Positions 9,925 to 19,601 of a DNA stretch of 64,000 nucleotides are shown here, one piece after another; positions within the stretch are counted from its first letter, which is position 1; the number at the start of each line of letters is the position of its first letter. Origin of the DNA: Rickettsiales bacterium Ac37b (GTDB lineage Bacteria; Pseudomonadota; Alphaproteobacteria; Rickettsiales; Arcanibacteraceae); contig CP009217.2 in assembly GCA_000746585.2 (NCBI GenBank), forward strand, positions 558,001 to 622,000. The letters are read 5' to 3'. Both the position numbers and the translations under genes were made by a program. Under the pieces are notes generated by a model. The model ran no database searches and was not told the DNA's origin. It saw only the letters and a list, made by a program, of their open reading frames with translations.

Positions 9925-10030
9925 TATAGTTTCTTGATTTGAATTAGCATATGCGTCATTCTTCGCTAACCTAACAAATAGTAGGAGAACGAAGAGTAAT
10001 AACGTCCCGGATTCAAATCAATTTACTATA
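9925..10030. repeat. MITE-like palindromic element (copy D)
   Basis: About 106 bp bounded by TATAG on the left and CAATTTACTATA on the right. It shares AAATAGTAGGAGA and GTCCCG-ATTCAAATCAATTTACTATA with copies near 11.5, 37.2 and 59.5 kb; its left half (TTCTTGATTTGAAT, CTTCGCTAACCTAACA) matches, in reverse, the element at 28623-28714. Confidence 0.7.
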
Positions 10031-10033
10031 AAA

Positions 10034-11449
10034 TTATTTACTAAGCTTGAATTCCTCAACCATCGAACAAAACGCATCTCCTCTTTCTTCAAAATTATGC
10101 CATTGATCAAAAGAGGAACAAGCTGGAGAAAGCAAAATTACTATTTCTTTATTTTCAGTCTGGGCTAATTTTACAGCCAGATTAAATGCATTTTCAAGTG
10201 TATAGCACTTACTTGTATTAACATTTTGCTGACTTAAAATATCAAAAAACATATCTTCAGCCTGTCCTATTAAAAATGCATGTCTTATTTTATGAAAGAG
10301 AGGCGTAAGCATATCTATACCTCCTTCTTTTGGCAAACCACCCGCTATCCAATATATGTTTTCAAAAGTAAGTAATGCTTTTTCAGTTGCTTCTGCATTT
10401 GTGGCTTTACTATCGTTAATAAAAACGATATTCTCTATTTTAGCAACAAATTGTAATCTATGGTTTAAGCCTTTAAAACTAAAAATAGCTTCTAAAATAG
10501 TAGAAACCTCTATATCATGTAATGCAGCTACAGCAAAACTTGCAGCAATATTTTCTTTGTTATGCTTACCTGGAAGATATTCAAGTTCTTTCAGTATATA
10601 CTGATCACTATTACCGCTTAAATCATCATATAATATATTATCTACAATACTCACTCCCCCAGCTACTATTTGTTCTGTAGAAATGGGAATGGTTTTAGCT
10701 AGTCTTTCAGGAGTACTATAAAGTCTATTATATATTCCACGTGTGATAGCATTATCCACGTTAATAATCGCTATATCCTGTTCTTTTTGATGAGCAAAAA
10801 TTTTGACTTTACTCTCTATATAATGGTCCATATTTAAATAACGATCTAAATGATCCTGGGTAATATTTAATAATACTGCTATATTAAATTTGGTATCTTT
10901 AATTAATTCAAGTTGGTATGAAGATAGCTCAAGCACATAAATACCATCTGCAGTCAAAGGCTGTAAGTAAAGTACAGGCAAACCTATATTACCTCCTACT
11001 TCTACATATAAACCAGCTAACTTTAAAATATGAGCTATTAAACTAGTGGTAGTAGATTTACCATTAGTACCAGTAATACCTATATATTTAGCATGCATAC
11101 AAGTACGATATAGCAATTCTACATCACATGTTATTTCACAATTAATTTCTTTAGCTATTTCTACTACTTTATGCGACGCTGGATAGAAAGTTGGAATACC
11201 AGGACTTAATACCAAAACATCAATCAAATGCCAACGTTTATCTTCTAAACTTACTAATATACGATCCAAACCCAGAGCAATATATTCAGGCTCCAGCTCA
11301 TTTAGCCATGCTTGACGATTATTTTCATTATCATCCCAAGCTATAATATTAGTACCACTACTTACTAAAGAATATATAGTGGATTTTCCACTTTTTCCAA
11401 GTCCAAATACTCCAACTAATTTTCTTCTATATAGAGTTAACTCTATCAT
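10034..11449 (-). CDS. murD: UDP-N-acetylmuramoyl-L-alanine--D-glutamate ligase
   Basis: Cytoplasmic Mur ligase that adds D-Glu to UDP-MurNAc-L-Ala in peptidoglycan synthesis. The ATP loop GITGTNGKSTTTSL is at about 124-137. The N-terminal Rossmann-type domain (VGVFGLGKSGKSTIYSLV), the central-domain His in ITQDHLDRY and the C-terminal FINDSKATNAEAT motif all fit. Length 471 is normal. No other mur or fts gene adjoins it, so the gene sits outside a dcw cluster, as in many Rickettsiales. A full peptidoglycan pathway must be checked elsewhere. Confidence 0.96.
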   Translation of the reverse strand: MIELTLYRRKLVGVFGLGKSGKSTIYSLVSSGTNIIAWDDNENNRQAWLNELEPEYIALGLDRILVSLEDKRWHLIDVLVLSPGIPTFYPASHKVVEIAKEINCEITCDVELLYRTCMHAKYIGITGTNGKSTTTSLIAHILKLAGLYVEVGGNIGLPVLYLQPLTADGIYVLELSSYQLELIKDTKFNIAVLLNITQDHLDRYLNMDHYIESKVKIFAHQKEQDIAIINVDNAITRGIYNRLYSTPERLAKTIPISTEQIVAGGVSIVDNILYDDLSGNSDQYILKELEYLPGKHNKENIAASFAVAALHDIEVSTILEAIFSFKGLNHRLQFVAKIENIVFINDSKATNAEATEKALLTFENIYWIAGGLPKEGGIDMLTPLFHKIRHAFLIGQAEDMFFDILSQQNVNTSKCYTLENAFNLAVKLAQTENKEIVILLSPACSSFDQWHNFEERGDAFCSMVEEFKLSK

Positions 11450-11767
11450 AAATACCTACATTGCTTTATTTAGACCCGAATAATATAGTAAATTAAGTTG
11501 TACTTGGGATTAGGAGCAATAAGCAAAGCCTACAAATAGTAGGAGAGCTTTAATCTAACTGCGTCCCGAATTTAAATCAATTTACTATATATAAACTTTT
11601 ACACTTTCTAGGATATAAAATATCCATACTTAATTATATTCTTTATATTATAACATTATCATATCTTGATAAAATAAACTATTAAGTTATTTTAGCAAGC
11701 GTATAATTATATCATGCTATAGGACAAAGAGTAACAAACGAAGAACAGCAAAGTAATATATAATTTC
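11450..11767. repeat. intergenic region with MITE-like element (copy A, 11484-11589)
   Basis: The 106-bp element runs from TATAGTAAATTAAGTTG to CAATTTACTATA, ends that match the IS630 terminal repeat in this window almost base for base. The core has the small hairpin CCTACAAATAGTAGG. The remaining bases to 11767 are AT-rich with no gene. Confidence 0.75.
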
Positions 11768-14700
11768 CTAAGTTATATTAACTGAATTTAATAACTGGTC
11801 ATCAATATACATTATCGTGGCTGTGTAAGTCCATATTATTGCACAACTTACCTTTTTATCATTATATATACCGTGTAATAGATTTCTATAGAGCAGTAAT
11901 TGTCGTAAATAATTCACTGGAATTTCTTGAGCATTCTTTGGAACATACTTGGTAGTTTTATAATCCAGAATTATTACTTCATCCTTATTGGTAACTAAGT
12001 TATCAATTTGGCCAGTCACTATAACTTTTTCATTTAAAATTCCAATTAAAGGTAACTCTTTCCTAGAATTTGCTGAAAATAAAGAGCAGAGATCTGGAGA
12101 GTCTATAAGTGCTAAACTTTTATTGACTATTTCACGTTTCATTATCTCACTCAAAGGAGCATAATTATTTTGTATAAAAAAACTTTTTAAAAACTGTTCT
12201 CTCTGAGTATATCCAATTTTCGGCAAGAATTGTAATAATTTGTGCAATAATTTTCCTTTTAATAAAGAAACAGAAGAATAATCTAGTAATGAACCATAAT
12301 TTTTTTCTTCTCGGTAGAGAGTAGTAGGTGCAATATAGCTGTAAGGTAGTTCTAAAGGTATTTTATCATTAAGAAATTTAGGTAAACTATCTAAAGTATC
12401 AGCATTTATAATATCATTATCTATATATATTTTTTCATTATATCCAGAAACTACATGCCAACTTCCATCCTCCTCTATTTTGCCAAGTTTAACAACTGCT
12501 TCTTCTATAATGTCATACCAACATTTATTTTTGGTATTACTTTTAGTTTGAGTACCACATATTATTAATTCATCTTCAGCACGAGTAAGCGCCACATAAA
12601 GTAATCTTAGGTTTTCTGCCTTATCTTTTTCTGCCCTAATATTTTTTAAATCATAACAGTAACTACTATTACTAATTTTAGTAGAGAGAAATACCAAATT
12701 CTGACCAATAGTCCATAGTAATAAATCTTTATTGGTAGTGGTAAACGTTGTATCAGGTAAAAATACTATGGGAGCTTGTAATCCTTTAGCAGAATGTACT
12801 GTCATTATCCTAACTTGATTTATCCCATGCTCTAAATCTCGCTTAATTTCCGTATCGCTTTTAGTAAAAAACTCTATAAATCCTTGTAATGATGGGATAT
12901 AATATCCTTCATATTCTATTAATATATCAAGAAATGAATTGATTGGATCTAATACTTCTGGGCCAAAACGTTCTAAAAATTTACGACGCCCAAGCTTAGT
13001 ATCTATAATATAAGAAAAGAATTCATAAGGACCATATTCTAACTTAGATAATAAATCTTTCAGATATATAAAAGCATTTTGAAAAATTAAATTTTTAGCA
13101 CTTAAATTTTCTAACTGCTGCCATAGAGAATTCTTTCCCCTGGAACTTGCTAATTGAAATAATTCTTCTTCACCCAAACCAATTAAGGGTGATTTTAACA
13201 CACAAGCCAAGGAATAATCGTCAACCGGTACAATCATAAATTGCCCTAAAGCAATTAAATCCATAATTGCCAAATTATCATTAAGCTTTATCCGATCTAA
13301 CCCTGCTACAGGGATATCATATTTTTTCAATTTGCTAATTAGTAATTGGCTTAACTCCTTACGTCTTCTAACTAATATTAAAATATCACCTGGAGTTATT
13401 GGTCTATTTTTAGATTGCAGAATACGCTTATTATCTAACCAATTTTTAATAGTAAAAGCTATGTCTTCTGCGAGTTTTGCTTCTACCGTCTCCTCAGCTT
13501 TATAGTATAAAGGCAAACTCCATGCTTCTTGCTTTTCAGGATCTGAAACAGTTGTGATTGGCCACAGAGTTACTAAACCAGGACTATCTTTCCTATAAGC
13601 CTTATGTTCAATAAATGATTCACTATATGTAACATGCTTTAAGATTTCTGGATTATTAAATATTGTATCTACTACATTTAATATTGCAGAAGTAGAACGA
13701 AAAGATAAAGGTAGTTTTATAACATTAAAAGCAAATCCATTATTAGCTATATATTCTTTAAAATAATTTTGCATATATGAAAAATGTAAAGGATCAGCGC
13801 CTTGGAAACTAAAAATAGATTGTTTTTCATCTCCCACAACAAATAGAGTTCTATCAGTTTCATTTACACCAACAAAAAACTCTGTCACAAGCTTTTGAAT
13901 TATTTCCCATTGCTTTGGACTAGTATCCTGTGCTTCATCTATTAAAACATGATTAACTCCTCCATCTAGCTTATATAAAATCCACGAGTTAACTGTATCT
14001 GATTCTAACAACTCATATGTAATAGATATTAAATCATCATAATCTAGGCAATTATTATACTGCTTTAATATTTTATATCTTTCTAATAATGCATAACTAA
14101 TATGGAGTACATGCTCTGTTAAATGTGCTACTTTAATAGAGCTGTAATATGGTACAAAATCTAAAATTTTCTTTAATTCTAGCTGCAAATATTCATCAAA
14201 TTCAGGATATTTTTTTACCAAATTTTGAGTCATTAATGCTTTTCTTGGCTGATTTTCTTTAGTACAAAAAAATCCTTTATATATTTCGAAATTAACTAAT
14301 TTTTGTTCATTATTCAAATTCAACCAATATAATAATTGCTTTCCTAGCTTCTCATCAGTCTTGGTTCCCAGTAACATTACTTGTATTATTTCAGCTAATT
14401 TTGCTTGATCAATAGAAGTATAAAAACTTTTTAAGGCTTCATAGGTAGTAATATTTGTTTCCAGTCCTAAAACTCTATAAGTATTTTCTATAAGTGAATC
14501 TAAATCTTCATAATAATCAAATAAATATTGAAAAGCCTTTTGATTATTTACAATTTCAGTTAATAATTCATTGAACGTCTTTTCATGTAAATACCATGCC
14601 ATATATTTTATAGCTTCATGTAATTTGGTATTATTAGTTTGTTCTAAATCATTTAATAAGCTTAATTTTGCTTCCTGCAATAATTCTTTAACTTTATTCT

Positions 14701-15127
14701 CTTCAATTACTTCATGACGTATCGATAAACCCGCCTCAATCGGAAATTGTTGTATCAACGATTGACAAAAAGCATGTATAGTCTGTATTTTTAGTATATC
14801 TGGTGAATCTAGTATTATCAAAAACAACTGACGTGCTAGATATAGCATATCTGAAGTTGGCGTTGCTCCTGTAATATGTGTCAGACGTGAGATAAGCTTA
14901 TTTTCCTCAATAATTGCCCATTCACTCAATTCTTTATTGATACGAGTGGCCATCTCAGTTGCAGCTGCTTTAGTAAAAGTAAGGCATAATATTTTGGCTG
15001 GATTATTACCAGTAAGTAACAATCTTAATACTCTATCTGTAAGGATTTTAGTTTTACCTGTACCGGCAGAAGCTTTTACCCAAGTGGAAATATAAGGATC
15101 AGATGCTTTTAATTGTTGTTCAAACAT
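11768..15127 (-). CDS. addA: double-strand break repair helicase-nuclease AddA
   Basis: 1119-residue UvrD-like helicase with a C-terminal RecB-type nuclease. Helicase motifs: I ASAGTGKTKIL (19-29), II LIDEAQDTS (about 395), III VVGDEKQSIFSFQGADP, IV LSFRST, V IMTVHSAKGLQAPIV and VI LYVALTRAED. The nuclease core is GQIDNLV followed by ILDYKTT near 1055. With AddB it resects double-strand ends for RecA loading. In alphaproteobacteria addB normally lies directly upstream; here the upstream gene is a SixA-like phosphatase, nine nt away, so addB is not adjacent. Confidence 0.94.
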   Translation of the reverse strand: MFEQQLKASDPYISTWVKASAGTGKTKILTDRVLRLLLTGNNPAKILCLTFTKAAATEMATRINKELSEWAIIEENKLISRLTHITGATPTSDMLYLARQLFLIILDSPDILKIQTIHAFCQSLIQQFPIEAGLSIRHEVIEENKVKELLQEAKLSLLNDLEQTNNTKLHEAIKYMAWYLHEKTFNELLTEIVNNQKAFQYLFDYYEDLDSLIENTYRVLGLETNITTYEALKSFYTSIDQAKLAEIIQVMLLGTKTDEKLGKQLLYWLNLNNEQKLVNFEIYKGFFCTKENQPRKALMTQNLVKKYPEFDEYLQLELKKILDFVPYYSSIKVAHLTEHVLHISYALLERYKILKQYNNCLDYDDLISITYELLESDTVNSWILYKLDGGVNHVLIDEAQDTSPKQWEIIQKLVTEFFVGVNETDRTLFVVGDEKQSIFSFQGADPLHFSYMQNYFKEYIANNGFAFNVIKLPLSFRSTSAILNVVDTIFNNPEILKHVTYSESFIEHKAYRKDSPGLVTLWPITTVSDPEKQEAWSLPLYYKAEETVEAKLAEDIAFTIKNWLDNKRILQSKNRPITPGDILILVRRRKELSQLLISKLKKYDIPVAGLDRIKLNDNLAIMDLIALGQFMIVPVDDYSLACVLKSPLIGLGEEELFQLASSRGKNSLWQQLENLSAKNLIFQNAFIYLKDLLSKLEYGPYEFFSYIIDTKLGRRKFLERFGPEVLDPINSFLDILIEYEGYYIPSLQGFIEFFTKSDTEIKRDLEHGINQVRIMTVHSAKGLQAPIVFLPDTTFTTTNKDLLLWTIGQNLVFLSTKISNSSYCYDLKNIRAEKDKAENLRLLYVALTRAEDELIICGTQTKSNTKNKCWYDIIEEAVVKLGKIEEDGSWHVVSGYNEKIYIDNDIINADTLDSLPKFLNDKIPLELPYSYIAPTTLYREEKNYGSLLDYSSVSLLKGKLLHKLLQFLPKIGYTQREQFLKSFFIQNNYAPLSEIMKREIVNKSLALIDSPDLCSLFSANSRKELPLIGILNEKVIVTGQIDNLVTNKDEVIILDYKTTKYVPKNAQEIPVNYLRQLLLYRNLLHGIYNDKKVSCAIIWTYTATIMYIDDQLLNSVNIT

Positions 15128-15136
15128 AAATATTAT

Positions 15137-15616
15137 TTATGGCATAAAAAACCAGCGTAAACTACCTTGACCCTTATCTAATAATGACCATAAATTACAC
15201 TCTACAGTAAAATAAGCAATACTAGCAGGTACAGTAGCTTTTAATAACGCTTGATTTTCCTTTATAAATTCCATAGAAAATTCATAAACCCCAGGATTAT
15301 GCGCTATCAATATAACAGCCTGATAACGTTCATTAACTTTCTGCAACTGCTGCAAAATACGATTCATATCAGCTCTATATAATTCATCAATAAATTCTAT
15401 GTCAACATTATTATTCATATTTTGCTTAATATATGCTGCTGTTTCACGTGTTCTACTCGCACTGGATGCAAGTATTAATTCCGGCAAAGTTCCAGATTTA
15501 TTTAAAAACTCGGCTGCTTTTATTGCTTCTTGTGTGCCTTTTTCTGCAAGTTTTCTATCATAATCTTTTGAAGCATTTTCAGCAGTAGCATGACGCATAA
15601 TCCATATATGTTTCAT
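15137..15616 (-). CDS. SixA-like histidine phosphatase
   Basis: 159-residue member of the histidine phosphatase superfamily. The catalytic Arg-His is in IMRHATAENASKDYDRKL (R8, H9), followed by LTE-like EKGTQEAIKAAEFL and the second His in VILIAHNPGVYEF. Family members remove phosphate from phosphohistidine or small phosphoesters. It ends nine nt before addA, so the two may share a transcript. The exact substrate cannot be read from the sequence. Confidence 0.88.
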   Translation of the reverse strand: MKHIWIMRHATAENASKDYDRKLAEKGTQEAIKAAEFLNKSGTLPELILASSASRTRETAAYIKQNMNNNVDIEFIDELYRADMNRILQQLQKVNERYQAVILIAHNPGVYEFSMEFIKENQALLKATVPASIAYFTVECNLWSLLDKGQGSLRWFFMP

Positions 15617-15960
15617 AATTTTACATAAAATAGAAAATTATTATTTAAAAACCACATAGCTATCCATTAACTAAAGAATAATCCTATCTCCATTATACAT
15701 TTATAGCCCAGACAATTTAAAATGGTCCTAAGTACGCAAAGCGCAAGTAGTACAAATTAGTACACGAACGACAACGTCCCGAATTCAAATCAATTTACCA
15801 TAAAATATATTATAGTATAATTTATTATAATCCAAGAATATAAATATTATATATAGCCAATAACGCTAATGATATTACTCTTATTACAAATTAACTTTAC
15901 ATTTACAAGAATATAGTGTTTTACTGTAAAGTAACATAACATTACTTATATAATATAATC
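15617..15960. repeat. intergenic region with MITE-like element (copy E, about 15702-15802)
   Basis: The element has GCGCAAGTAGTACAAATTAGTAC and ends GTCCCGAATTCAAATCAATTTACCATA, the same right end as copies A, B and D with one change. The left end TATAGCCCAGACAATTT has diverged. No gene is seen in the rest of this AT-rich spacer between divergent genes. Confidence 0.6.
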
Positions 15961-16938
15961 ATGTGGACTACTCCCAGCTTTTGGTATAAGCCAAAATCAT
16001 ATACTGCTTATAGCCTATTACCACTTTCATTTTTATATTCCTTTATAGTACATATAAGAAATATATTTACTAAGCAAAAAAAAGCTACCATACCTGTAAT
16101 ATGTGTTGGAAATATAACAGCAGGAGGAGCAGGTAAAACACCAACTTCCATTGCAATCGCTAAAGTATTGTTAGAACATAATGTTAAAGTAGCGTTTATA
16201 ACTCGAGGTTATAAAGGTAACACAACATATACAACAAAAGTTGACTTAACTAACCATCGCGCCTCTCATGTTGGTGATGAAGCTATGTTACTCGCTCAAA
16301 TTGCTCCCGTATATATAGACAAAAACCGTTATGATGCTATTGAAGCAGCAGCTAATGACGGTATTGAACTGGTCATTATGGATGATGGCTTGCAAAATCC
16401 AACTATACATAAGGATATAAAAATTTTAGTTATAGATGGATTGCATGGAATAGGAAATAACTACTTAATACCAGCTGGCCCTTTAAGAGAAACATTCTCT
16501 TCTTCTCTCAAAAAAATTGACTATATTATAATTAATGGTCCAGATAATTCTTCATTAAAATCAAAAATACCAGCAAATATCCCTGTTATTAACGTTTCAA
16601 CAAAAATAGCTAAAAATTTACATTTAAAAGACAAAAAATTTATAGCCTTTACAGGCATAGGTTTACCAAAAAAATTTTTTAATACTATAGAAAAAGCAGG
16701 TGGACATATTATAAAACGTAAAATATTTCCCGATCATTATCAATATACAGTTGAAGATATCAAGCACCTTAAAACACTTGCTATATCACATCAAGCTGAG
16801 CTTATCACCACTGAAAAAGACGCAGTACGCCTTGAGTCTGACCAGAAGCGTAATATAATATGTATGCCTATTGAAATTAAACTAGGAGAGATTTTTACGG
16901 ACATATTAATTAAGCATATTAGAAAATTACTACCTTAA
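15961..16938 (+). CDS. lpxK: tetraacyldisaccharide 4'-kinase
   Basis: Phosphorylates the 4' position of the lipid A disaccharide at the inner membrane. An N-terminal membrane anchor (about 18-35: SLLPLSFLYSFIVHIRNIF) precedes the P-loop VGNITAGGAGKT (49-60). ITRGYKG and VIMDDGLQNP are the expected later motifs, and TEKDAVRL is the C-terminal signature. Length 325 is typical. With lpxD, lpxA and lpxI at 56-59 kb it shows that lipid A is made. No kdtA neighbour is present. Confidence 0.95.
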   Translation: MWTTPSFWYKPKSYTAYSLLPLSFLYSFIVHIRNIFTKQKKATIPVICVGNITAGGAGKTPTSIAIAKVLLEHNVKVAFITRGYKGNTTYTTKVDLTNHRASHVGDEAMLLAQIAPVYIDKNRYDAIEAAANDGIELVIMDDGLQNPTIHKDIKILVIDGLHGIGNNYLIPAGPLRETFSSSLKKIDYIIINGPDNSSLKSKIPANIPVINVSTKIAKNLHLKDKKFIAFTGIGLPKKFFNTIEKAGGHIIKRKIFPDHYQYTVEDIKHLKTLAISHQAELITTEKDAVRLESDQKRNIICMPIEIKLGEIFTDILIKHIRKLLP

Positions 16939-17270
16939 TTTTATAAAAACTTTACATACTTTACAAAGTCCTTAATTATTACGAAAGCGATACTGATAAA
17001 GAAAGTAGCGCAATAATAAGTACCAGGTATGACCTAGCTGCTATTTCTTTCACTTCTCATCAAAGGGATAGCTGAAAAAAGTAATTATTCCTTCTTTCCC
17101 AGGACACGAGTACATTTTCAGGGGTATGATAATGGTAAAGAAAAGAGTGGTCATTTCATCCTTTTTTTGTCTGGTCGTGTAAATAGTACATGAGACGAGG
17201 AATGACAACGTCTCAAATAACAAATTAAAAAGCTATAAAATTTTTAGTTAATAGTTGTTACCTATATTTA
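16939..17270. repeat. intergenic region with partial palindromic element (about 17150-17240)
   Basis: The right part shares GAGGAATGACAACGTC and CAAATAACAAATTAAAAAGC with the element at 56015-56123, so both are copies of one repeat. No gene is seen. The stretch ends at the left edge of the IS481 element; I could not fix that element's terminal repeats. Confidence 0.5.
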
Positions 17271-18230
17271 CTAGGTGTACGGTTTCAGTAGTTGATGGTT
17301 AGGATTAATTCTAAAATTATTAGCATTTTGTGTGTAACAAGTCAAGATCATTTCAAAAGGCGTTTTTCTAGCAATAGAAGAAAGCCTTTTAGCATAATTA
17401 TAAGCCATAACAAAAGCTTGTAGATGACTATCTAACTCTTCTCTACTAGTATAATGATACTTCTTAGTAGTAGCTTCTTTTATAGTCCTATTCATTCTTT
17501 CTACTTGACCATTGGTACTTGGACTATAAGGCCTTGTTGTGCGATGCCTGATACCGTAATCTTTACATTTTAGATCAAATCTATGTCTTGCTTTAGGAGC
17601 TCTGTACCTGGCTAAACCATTGTAAGCAAATTGAACACCATTATCAGTTAATATGGTATGTATCTTAAAGGGACAGCTACTTACCAAGTTATCAAGAAAA
17701 TTAACTGTAGTATCGCCATTGCTATTATTATGCAGCTCAACATAAGCAAATTTACTCACTCTACATATTGCCACAAATATGTAAAATTTTCCCTCACCAA
17801 TTCTTACTTCTGTGATATCAAGATGCATAAATCCTATTTCATAAGCCTTAAATTTCTTCTTCTCTTTGATATTATCTTCTTTGGGTAAACAAGATAAACC
17901 GTACCGTTTAAGGCATCGGTAAAGATTTGAACGAGTTAAATAAGGTATTTCTTTAATAAGTGCATCAAAGCAATCATCCAAAGGTAATTGCGTAGACTTA
18001 CGAAAAGCAATAATCAAAGCTTCATCTTCGGGCTTCAAAATAGTAGTTGCTTTTTTAGGAGCATTAGAGCGATCTTCTACTCCTTCTTCTTTTCTTTGAC
18101 GCCATTTTATCACAGTTTTAGGGTTAATATTATATTGTTCACTTAATTCTTTGATCGTAGCTTGCGATCGCTGTAATTCTTTTCTAATTGCGTGCGTAGT
18201 CGTGGCGCAGCCATGTAATATTTGTCCCAC
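17271..18230 (-). mobile_element. IS481-family transposase, intact
   Basis: 319-residue integrase-type transposase. An N-terminal helix-turn-helix (TIKELSEQYNINPKTVIKWRQRKE, 25-48) is followed by the DDE core: D138 in MHLDITEV, D196 in LTDNGVQF and E244 in NGQVERMNRT, with 47 residues between the last two. Initiation is at GTG 18230 with GGAGG four nt upstream. No frameshift or internal stop is present, so it may be active. Only one copy is in the window. It begins 31 nt downstream of an unknown gene on the same strand. Terminal inverted repeats were not convincing by eye. Confidence 0.9.
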
Positions 18231-18261
18231 AATTCCTCCAAATTAATTATATCCCTAGCTC

Positions 18262-19122
18262 TTAACTTATATACTCTTTTTTTCTTCCATCAACCCTTGA
18301 AATTGTACACCTAGGCTCTTTCTTTTGATAAGACGAAGGACTTAAACGTTCTACGCCATTTAAATGATTCTTTGGACGCAATTCCGTATTAGGATCTTCA
18401 AATATTACAGTACGTTCAGGTCTGATTATAAGCTTAAATTGTTCATCATTTTTATTTCTTTTTCTACCTGTTCTTTCTATAGGGCTATCATCACTTCTAT
18501 TATAATTCTTTCTTTTTTTACCTACTCTTTCTACATGACTATTAGTCAAACTTTCTGATCTGATAATATTTTCAATTACGTGTAAATTACTATTCCCTGT
18601 TCCTTGAGTTATGGCATCATTAGAACTAATATTTACACTTTTTATTTGAACTTCATGGTCTGGATCATATACTGGATCTTCATTACTAACCCCTTCTGGA
18701 ATAGGCATATCAATCAGATCGCTAGTTTTAAGAGATGCATGTTCTAAATTCTTTCTCTGCCCCTCTGCCTCAATTCCTATTTCTATGATAGGATAATCAT
18801 GTTCCATGTTTATAATAGGTTCTATTACTGGATTAGCCTCATTTTCATTCTTAACTAAAGAGGTAGAAAAACTTTTCACTCCTTCAACTACCTTCTGCCC
18901 AATAAATATGCTTCCTTCTACTACTACTTCTGTAGTTACATGAATAGCAGTTAAACATATAGCAGAAGATGCTAAAAATGCTCCTGTTCCACCTAATGAT
19001 TCCACTAAACCCATTTCTACTGACTGAAGAACTGGCTGCCACGGTAATTGCAACTGAGTACCAAATATGAAAGTCTTAGCTATGCCTTTAAATGGTATTT
19101 TTGATATAAGATCTTTAACCAT
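18262..19122 (-). CDS. unknown protein with membrane-like segment and two basic patches
   Basis: 286 residues, no family recognised. The N-terminal part has a small, hydrophobic, Gly/Ala-rich stretch (about 38-78: GGTGAFLASSAICLTAIHV and following) that could cross a membrane. The rest is hydrophilic and probably disordered. Two similar basic patches, ERVGKKRKNYN (198-208) and ERTGRKRNKND (216-226), lie 18 residues apart and resemble monopartite nuclear localisation signals; GRKKEYIS ends the protein. The start at 19122 has AGG six nt upstream; the longer frame to 19194 adds a low-complexity leader without a ribosome site. A host-targeted effector is possible but only inferred. Confidence 0.7.
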   Translation of the reverse strand: MVKDLISKIPFKGIAKTFIFGTQLQLPWQPVLQSVEMGLVESLGGTGAFLASSAICLTAIHVTTEVVVEGSIFIGQKVVEGVKSFSTSLVKNENEANPVIEPIINMEHDYPIIEIGIEAEGQRKNLEHASLKTSDLIDMPIPEGVSNEDPVYDPDHEVQIKSVNISSNDAITQGTGNSNLHVIENIIRSESLTNSHVERVGKKRKNYNRSDDSPIERTGRKRNKNDEQFKLIIRPERTVIFEDPNTELRPKNHLNGVERLSPSSYQKKEPRCTISRVDGRKKEYIS

Positions 19123-19194
19123 ATTTAACCTAATGTATATATATTTATTAATTCTTAATGTTAAATTAATACTCTTTTTATTAATAATTGTCAA

Positions 19195-19601
19195 TATATC
19201 TCTAAATATATATTAACCTTTAATAATTTCTATAATATTTAATATATTAATAATTAAATATAAGGCGTGATGCTGTATGTCAGTAAAAATGTTATAAAAG
19301 GTGATTAAAATAAAGCAAAACCAATATATTACATTAAGGAAGTATAATATTTTCAGCTTTCTTAGAAGATAGGATCAAGGAGCAACATATATAGAAAAAC
19401 AGTTGAAGTTTGATATAAGGAATGAGGAGTAAAGCCTACTAATTGCTAAGTGAGCATTGATCGACGCCGCAGGCAAATTCAAATGTTTTATACATCTTAG
19501 TACTGCTTGCGATGAGCTAGCTGCTATGCTAATTCAAATTAAGATACCATAATTTAAATTATGGATAGACAATAGCTCTACATAAAATTATGAAAACTAT
19601 A
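19195..19601. repeat. intergenic region with dispersed element (about 19391-19495)
   Basis: The stretch TATATAGAAAAACAGTTGAA through GCAAATTCAAATGTTTTATA is a second copy of the element at 31873-31982: both carry AAGGAATGAGGA, AAAGCCTACTAATTG and GAGCATTGATCGACGCCG. Just left, TTTTCAGCTTTCTTAG resembles the neighbouring repeat at 31756-31876. No gene is seen. Confidence 0.65.

Noticed and set aside
9925-11589. CRISPR array from recurring ~100-bp repeats
   Set aside because: Copies are far apart, single, and have terminal inverted repeats; there are no regular spacers and no cas genes.
17658-17888. 76-codon frame within IS481
   Set aside because: Shadow of the transposase gene on the opposite strand.
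17271-18261. Terminal inverted repeats of the IS481 element
   Set aside because: I compared both flanks and found no convincing matched ends, so only the transposase gene is bounded.
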